This document shows, one piece after another, positions 14,333 through 17,720 of a DNA stretch of 17,720 nucleotides (the stretch's first letter is position 1; the number at the start of each line of letters is the position of its first letter). The notes beneath the pieces were generated by a model. That model worked only from the letters and a program-made list of their open reading frames with translations, did no database searches and was not told where the DNA came from. Origin of the DNA: an uncultured Clostridia bacterium (lineage in GTDB: Bacteria > Bacillota > Clostridia > Christensenellales > Aristaeellaceae). The stretch spans positions 1-17,720 of the forward strand of contig CAMKAE010000018.1 of NCBI GenBank assembly GCA_946410395.1. Direction: 5' to 3'. The position numbers and the translations under genes were made by a program.

Positions 14333-15268
14333 ATGGCAGAGAGAATCGCGGCGGTGATCGGGATCGGATCCAACTCGGTGCGGATGCTGACGGCGCAGAT
14401 CAGCGGGGATACGGGGGTGCGCCTGGGCCGGGAACGGGCGGCAACACGTCTTTTCGCGGGCCTGGACACGCAGCGGCGGCTGAGCCGGGAGAGCATGGCG
14501 ACCACCGCGGGCGCGGCCGGAGAGATGGCGGCGCGGGCCCGGGCGCGGGGCGCAGAGGCGCTGACGGTGTTCGCAACCTCCGCCACCCGGGACGCGGTAA
14601 ACGCGGACGAATTCGCGGCGCTGATCCGCGAAAAAACCGGGGCGGACCTGCTGGTCTGCTCCGGGGATGAGGAAGCAGCCTTGTCCTTCATCGGCGCTTC
14701 CGACGGCGGAGACTGCGGCGTCATCGACATCGGCGGCGGGTCCACCGAGGTGGTGCTCGGGGAGGGCATGCAGGTCCGCAGCGCCGTCTCCTGTCAGATG
14801 GGGGCCGTGCGCCTGAACCGCCTCATCGCCATCGACAGCCCGGCGGATCTGCCCGGGGCGATCCAGGCCGCGGCCGGCGTGCTGGACGATACCCTCGCCG
14901 GGCAGAAGGCGTGGCGCGCGCCGGCATGCTGGCGGGGCACCGGCGGGACCTTCACCTGCCTGAGTGCCCTGGTGCGGGACGTGGACTGGACGGACCGGAC
15001 GGTGATGCACGGCACGCGCCTGCCCCGGGCGGCCGTGTGGGAGCAGGCGCATCGGCTGGCGGCGCTGACCGTGCCCCAGCGCATGGAGATCCACAGCCTG
15101 CAGCCCAGCCGCGCCGACATCGTGGTGCACGGCATCTGCATCCTGCTGGCCTGCATGGAGCGGCTGGACATTCCGGAGATCACCGTGAGCGAGTATGGCA
15201 ACCTGGACGGCATGATGAAGCGCACCTACGGCCTGAAATCCCTGATCACTCTGCCGCTTCCCCGGTGA
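14333..15268 (+). CDS. Ppx/GppA-family phosphatase
   Basis: A 311-residue cytoplasmic enzyme of the actin-like ATPase fold that hydrolyses inorganic polyphosphate or pppGpp. Visible motifs are IGIGSNSVRML (9-19, first phosphate loop), VFATSATRDAVNADEF, the catalytic-Glu segment CSGDEEAALSFIG (Glu113/114), and the second phosphate loop VIDIGGGSTEVV (130-141). In the first loop most relatives have D-x-G-S-N-S; here the Asp is Gly10, an oddity that could weaken metal or nucleotide binding. The length matches the short two-domain Ppx type without the C-terminal HD domain. A longer frame starts at 14273, but that codon lies in the terminator hairpin; ATG 14333 has GGAGGAG just ahead. No clear promoter is seen in 14295-14332, so expression may depend on read-through or on a promoter inside the preceding gene. 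It ends 23 bases into the convergent peptidase gene. Confidence 0.88.
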   Translation: MAERIAAVIGIGSNSVRMLTAQISGDTGVRLGRERAATRLFAGLDTQRRLSRESMATTAGAAGEMAARARARGAEALTVFATSATRDAVNADEFAALIREKTGADLLVCSGDEEAALSFIGASDGGDCGVIDIGGGSTEVVLGEGMQVRSAVSCQMGAVRLNRLIAIDSPADLPGAIQAAAGVLDDTLAGQKAWRAPACWRGTGGTFTCLSALVRDVDWTDRTVMHGTRLPRAAVWEQAHRLAALTVPQRMEIHSLQPSRADIVVHGICILLACMERLDIPEITVSEYGNLDGMMKRTYGLKSLITLPLPR

Positions 15269-16019
15269 CGGGGCCTTCGCGGAGCGTCAGCGTGCTGCCC
15301 TCGCGGCAGCATTTTTGCATTTGCCCGTCCCGCAGCTCCCAGCCCTCGCCGCAGAGCACGGCGTGCCCGTTCTCCTGCAGCACATAGCTTCCGTCCGGGA
15401 TGGCATAGAACACCCGGCCGCGGCTGTCCGGAACGGAGATGTCCTCAAAAAGCCGGAGGCCGTCCACCCGGTTGTCCTTCACCATCTGGTAGTGGGGGAG
15501 GATCATGACGTCCGTCAGCGCCAGGCCGGGGATGAAACGCCTGTAGTCCGGATCTACGGCCTCCCCGGGCTCCTCCGGCTGGGCGTAGACCGTGGCGCAG
15601 CAGTTCATGGAGCCGGCGCTGATGCCCATGATCACGCCGCCGTAGTCCCGGAAGGCTTCCCGCAGGCCGATGGCGGAGAACCAGGCGTTCTGCGTGGGCA
15701 CATGGCCGCCGGAGAGCAGCGCCACCCGGCTTTCCCGGACGGCCTGGCGGATCTGCGCCGGGGACAGGCGGTCGTCCAGCATCCGCATGCGCCGCAGGGG
15801 ACAGCCGAGGGCGTCGAAAGCGGCGGCAAAGTCGGCCGCCATGGCATCGTTCCGCTCGTGCTCCGCCGGATAGGCGGCGAGCATGACCCCCTCGGCGCCG
15901 GCGGGGACCCGGGCTTTCAAGGCATCGGCAAAGCCGTTTTTCTTCCAATATATAAAGGGGATCCCAAATCCGCGGGCGCCCTCGTCGTCGCAGGGCGAGG
16001 ATGTGAGAAACAGAATCAC
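15246..16019 (-). CDS. S51-family serine peptidase (PepE/cyanophycinase-like)
   Basis: A 257-residue soluble protein. It begins MILFLTSSP, typical of the family. The nucleophile elbow GISAGS (132-137) carries Ser134, followed by MNCCATVY. The preceding strand ends with SGGHVPTQNAWF, and LPHYQM (His176) supplies the likely catalytic His. S51 peptidases cleave Asp-containing dipeptides or related isopeptides; the natural substrate here is unknown. The frame runs to GTG 16028, but that codon lies inside the ribosome binding site GGAGGTG (16026-16032). GTG 16019, 6 bases after it, is the better start. The promoter at 16039-16067 fits a very short leader. The gene is divergent from metK and convergent with the phosphatase gene, whose terminator is inside its last 25 codons. 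No terminator of its own is visible. Confidence 0.88.
   Translation of the reverse strand: MILFLTSSPCDDEGARGFGIPFIYWKKNGFADALKARVPAGAEGVMLAAYPAEHERNDAMAADFAAAFDALGCPLRRMRMLDDRLSPAQIRQAVRESRVALLSGGHVPTQNAWFSAIGLREAFRDYGGVIMGISAGSMNCCATVYAQPEEPGEAVDPDYRRFIPGLALTDVMILPHYQMVKDNRVDGLRLFEDISVPDSRGRVFYAIPDGSYVLQENGHAVLCGEGWELRDGQMQKCCREGSTLTLREGPVTGEAAE
15293..15316 (+). terminator. Terminator of the Ppx/GppA gene, embedded in the convergent peptidase gene
   Basis: TGCTGCC (15293-15299) pairs perfectly with GGCAGCA (15305-15311) around CTCGC, followed by five T (15312-15316). It works on the + strand only and lies within the antisense of the peptidase codons for the segment MQKCCREGS. Confidence 0.75.
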
Positions 16020-16038
16020 GGCAAACACCTCCGCCTAC

Positions 16039-16067
16039 AGCGTACCCCGAAGCATTCTCCTTGTCAA
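16039..16067 (-). promoter_or_regulatory. Promoter of the S51 peptidase gene
   Basis: On the minus strand a perfect TTGACA (16067-16062) is 17 bases from TACGCT (16044-16039). The -10 box is weak. Transcription would start around 16032, right at the ribosome binding site. Confidence 0.55.
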
Positions 16068-16071
16068 GCAC

Positions 16072-16100
16072 TTGACGCGGGCGGCGATCTGTGATAGACT
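16072..16100 (+). promoter_or_regulatory. Promoter of metK and its riboswitch leader
   Basis: TTGACG (16072-16077) and TAGACT (16095-16100) are 17 bases apart, with TGA before the -10 box (extended form). The start near 16107 leaves about 14 bases before the riboswitch aptamer. Its -35 box is four bases from the oppositely directed -35 box of the peptidase gene. Confidence 0.75.
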
Positions 16101-16120
16101 GCCCCATGTCAACTGAATAC

Positions 16121-16257
16121 CCTTATCACGAGTGGCGGAGGGATGGGCCCGATGAAACCACGGCAACCGGCGGGAAACCGCAAGGTGCCAAATCCCGCAG
16201 CGCGGCACAGCCACGGCCCGGAGGAGCATCCGGCGCAGGGCGCGCTGACAGATAAGG
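16121..16257 (+). promoter_or_regulatory. SAM-I (S-box) riboswitch aptamer
   Basis: P1 forms between CTTATC (16122-16127) and GATAAG (16251-16256). P2 with the kink-turn is GTGG (16132-16135) and CCAC (16158-16161), enclosing CGGAGGGATGGGCCCGATGA, close to the S-box consensus (GGAGGGAxxGGCCCxAUGAA). P3 is GGCAACC with GGTGCC around the hairpin GCGGGAAACCGC, and a GC-rich P4 follows. It binds S-adenosylmethionine and switches the downstream terminator, so metK is repressed when its own product is plentiful. Confidence 0.95.
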
Positions 16258-16277
16258 AAGCGATCGTGAGATTGTTC

Positions 16278-16309
16278 CCGTCTGGCCGCTGTGCAGCCGA
16301 CGGTTTTTT
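16278..16309 (+). terminator. Riboswitch-controlled terminator (expression platform)
   Basis: CCGTC (16278-16282) pairs with GACGG (16299-16303), with GGC/GCC continuing inside after a bulged T. Six T follow (16304-16309). It sits between the aptamer and metK, the standard SAM-off arrangement. Confidence 0.85.
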
Positions 16310-16339
16310 CATTCTTCCGGAGCGAAAGGAGCACACCCC

Positions 16340-17512
16340 ATGAGAACCATCTTCACTTCTGAATCCGTCACCGAAGGGCATCCGGACAAGCTCTGCGACC
16401 AGGTCAGCGACGCGATCCTGGACGCGATCATCGCCCAGGACCCCCAGGCTCGGGTGGCCTGCGAGGCCTTCGCGACCACCGGCATCGTTCAGGTGATGGG
16501 TGAAATCACCACCACGGCGCAGGTGGACATTCCCGCCATCGTGCGCCGGACCGTGACGGAAATCGGCTACGACAGCGCGGACAAGTGCTTTGACGGCGCG
16601 ACCTGCGCGGTCCTCACCGCGATCCACGCCCAGAGCCCCGACATCGCCATGGGCGTGGACCGCGCCCTGGAGACCCGGGACGGGGCGGCGGACGACACCG
16701 GCGCCGGTGATCAGGGCATGATGTTCGGCTATGCCTGCACGGAGACGCCGGAGCTGATGCCGATGCCCATCGCTCTGGCTCAGCGCATGGCGCGCCGCCT
16801 GGCCGAGGTGCGCAAGAACGGCACGCTGCCCTGGCTCCGCCCGGACGGCAAGACCCAGGTCACCGTGGCCTATGAGGACGGGAAGCCCGTGGCGGTGGAA
16901 ACCGTTGTGGTCTCCACGCAGCATGACCCGGAGATCCCGCAGGAGGAAATCGCCCGGGCGGTGAGGGCGGAAGTCATCGACGCGGTGATCCCCCCGGAGC
17001 TGATGCGCCCCGAAACCCGCGTGCTGGTGAACCCCACCGGGCGCTTTGTGATCGGCGGCCCCGCGGGGGACACGGGCCTGACCGGGCGAAAGATCATCGT
17101 CGACACCTACGGCGGCTATGCCCGGCATGGCGGCGGCGCGTTCTCTGGCAAGGACCCCACCAAGGTGGACCGGAGCGCGGCCTACGCAGCCCGGCACGCG
17201 GCCAAGAACGTGGTGGCGGCCGGCCTGGCGGAGCAGTGCGAGATCCAGCTGGCCTATGCCATCGGCGTGGCGCGGCCGGTGAGCCTGCGGGTGGACACCC
17301 GCGGCACCGGCAAGGTGTCAGATGAGAAGCTGGCCGAGGCCGTCGGCAAGGTGTTCGACATGCGGCCCGATGCCATCATCCGGCGCTTTGACCTGCGGCG
17401 GCCGATCTACCGGCAGACGGCGGCGTACGGTCACTTCGGTCGCACGGACCTGGACCTGCCCTGGGAGCGCACGGACGCGGTGGAAGAACTGCGGGCAGCG
17501 GTCCGGGACTGA
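16340..17512 (+). CDS. metK: S-adenosylmethionine synthetase
   Basis: A 390-residue cytoplasmic enzyme of usual length. It makes S-adenosylmethionine from methionine and ATP. Conserved elements are FTSESVTEGHPDKLCDQVSD at the N-terminus (His14 and the Asp after Pro in the ATP site), the hexapeptide GAGDQG (121-126) in the active-site loop, the P-loop-like GGGAFSGKD (264-272) followed by PTKVDRSAAYAAR, and the end segment YRQTAAYGHFGR. GAAAGGAG precedes ATG 16340 by 8 bases. It is controlled by the SAM-I riboswitch and terminator directly upstream. No clear terminator is visible after the stop. Confidence 0.97.
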   Translation: MRTIFTSESVTEGHPDKLCDQVSDAILDAIIAQDPQARVACEAFATTGIVQVMGEITTTAQVDIPAIVRRTVTEIGYDSADKCFDGATCAVLTAIHAQSPDIAMGVDRALETRDGAADDTGAGDQGMMFGYACTETPELMPMPIALAQRMARRLAEVRKNGTLPWLRPDGKTQVTVAYEDGKPVAVETVVVSTQHDPEIPQEEIARAVRAEVIDAVIPPELMRPETRVLVNPTGRFVIGGPAGDTGLTGRKIIVDTYGGYARHGGGAFSGKDPTKVDRSAAYAARHAAKNVVAAGLAEQCEIQLAYAIGVARPVSLRVDTRGTGKVSDEKLAEAVGKVFDMRPDAIIRRFDLRRPIYRQTAAYGHFGRTDLDLPWERTDAVEELRAAVRD

Positions 17513-17569
17513 CTACCGCATCTTGTGCCCGGAAGCATCCGCAGTCCACAAACGACACGGCACCGGCAG

Positions 17570-17720
17570 AAAATTGTGAAAATCCGAAAAAAGTGCTTGA
17601 CAAACACTTGAAATGGTGCTACTCTAAGCAAGCTGACCCGCGGGGGCGACCCCAAAGGGAAGCAACGTGAACCTTGAAAACGATACAGGGAGACAGAAAC
17701 GCAAGGAAGAGACAGTGTAA
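17570..17720 (+). promoter_or_regulatory. Strong promoter and leader resembling the start of an rRNA operon
   Basis: TTGACA (17597-17602) and TACTCT (17620-17625) are 17 bases apart, with TGC before the -10 box. Three A-tracts at 17570-17573, 17579-17582 and 17587-17592 lie where an UP element would contact RNA polymerase. The leader has a GGGG-CGA-CCCC hairpin and then GAACCTTGAAAAC (17669-17681), similar to the boxA-type antitermination sequence (CTTTGAAAAC) ahead of 16S genes in Bacillota. The 16S gene itself would start beyond the window. A different stable RNA or a protein gene cannot be excluded. Confidence 0.5.

Noticed and set aside
17500..17570. A terminator after metK
   Set aside because: Only a 5-bp GCGGT/ACCGC pairing across the stop codon and a long-loop GTGCC/GGCAC pairing are present, neither followed by a T-run.
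17667..17720. A 17-residue ORF (GTG start) ending exactly at the window edge
   Set aside because: It lies in the boxA-like leader, its composition is not protein-like, and only a moderate GGGAAG stands ahead. More likely untranslated leader.
1..17720. CRISPR arrays, tRNA genes, complete insertion sequences
   Set aside because: No regularly spaced direct repeats beyond the three 21-bp units, no tRNA-like cloverleaf and no transposase frame with terminal repeats were seen on reading both strands.

Overview
The window looks like a piece of a high-GC Clostridia-type (Bacillota) genome, probably from an uncultured gut lineage. Reasons: an S-box (SAM-I) riboswitch ahead of metK, a DivIC-type division protein, a DUF1846 protein, a DUF6273 lipoprotein, a murA–FHA–SEDS–PBP run, consensus sigma-A promoters with 17-bp spacers, and strong GGAGG-type ribosome binding sites. 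Most of the window is very GC-rich. The regulator gene at 532-1707 and its surroundings look clearly less so. The genus cannot be named from sequence alone.

Left part (1-4041), variable. It starts inside the C-terminal half of a TetR-type regulator. Next come three degenerate 21-bp tandem repeats, a possible remnant of a small type I toxin locus, and an XRE-type regulator with its own promoter. A scrap zone (about 1859-2488) holds remnants of three unrelated genes in alternating orientation: the N-terminus of an HK97-type phage major capsid protein (-), a frameshifted and truncated DUF1848 gene (+), and a piece of an AlbA_2-type protein (-). Two joints between them fall on short shared sequence. 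An iron-sulfur aldo/keto reductase (-) and a short open frame with a very good ribosome binding site follow.

Middle part (4042-14294), core and all on the + strand. A DUF1846 gene has its own promoter. A near-perfect promoter at 5590-5618, directly after its stop codon, appears to drive a long envelope operon: DUF6273 lipoprotein, a large secreted PIG-L deacetylase/phosphodiester glycosidase fusion, murA, a J-domain/TPR protein, an FHA membrane protein, a SEDS glycosyltransferase (FtsW/RodA type), a class B PBP homologue, and a DivIC-like protein. The operon closes with a strong intrinsic terminator at 14264-14294. The standout is that the SEDS protein keeps its key residues while its partner PBP has lost the SxxK serine and lysine, the SxN segment and the KTG motif. 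The neighbouring FHA domain has also lost the arginine and serine expected for phosphothreonine binding. I read this as a peptidoglycan polymerase with a non-catalytic PBP subunit.

Right part (14333-17720). A Ppx/GppA phosphatase (+) converges on and slightly overlaps an S51-family peptidase (-); the phosphatase terminator lies inside the peptidase gene. The peptidase and metK are divergent, with back-to-back promoters whose -35 boxes form an inverted repeat. metK lies behind a complete SAM-I riboswitch and terminator. The last 150 bases contain a promoter with A-tracts upstream and a boxA-like leader, resembling the start of an rRNA operon.
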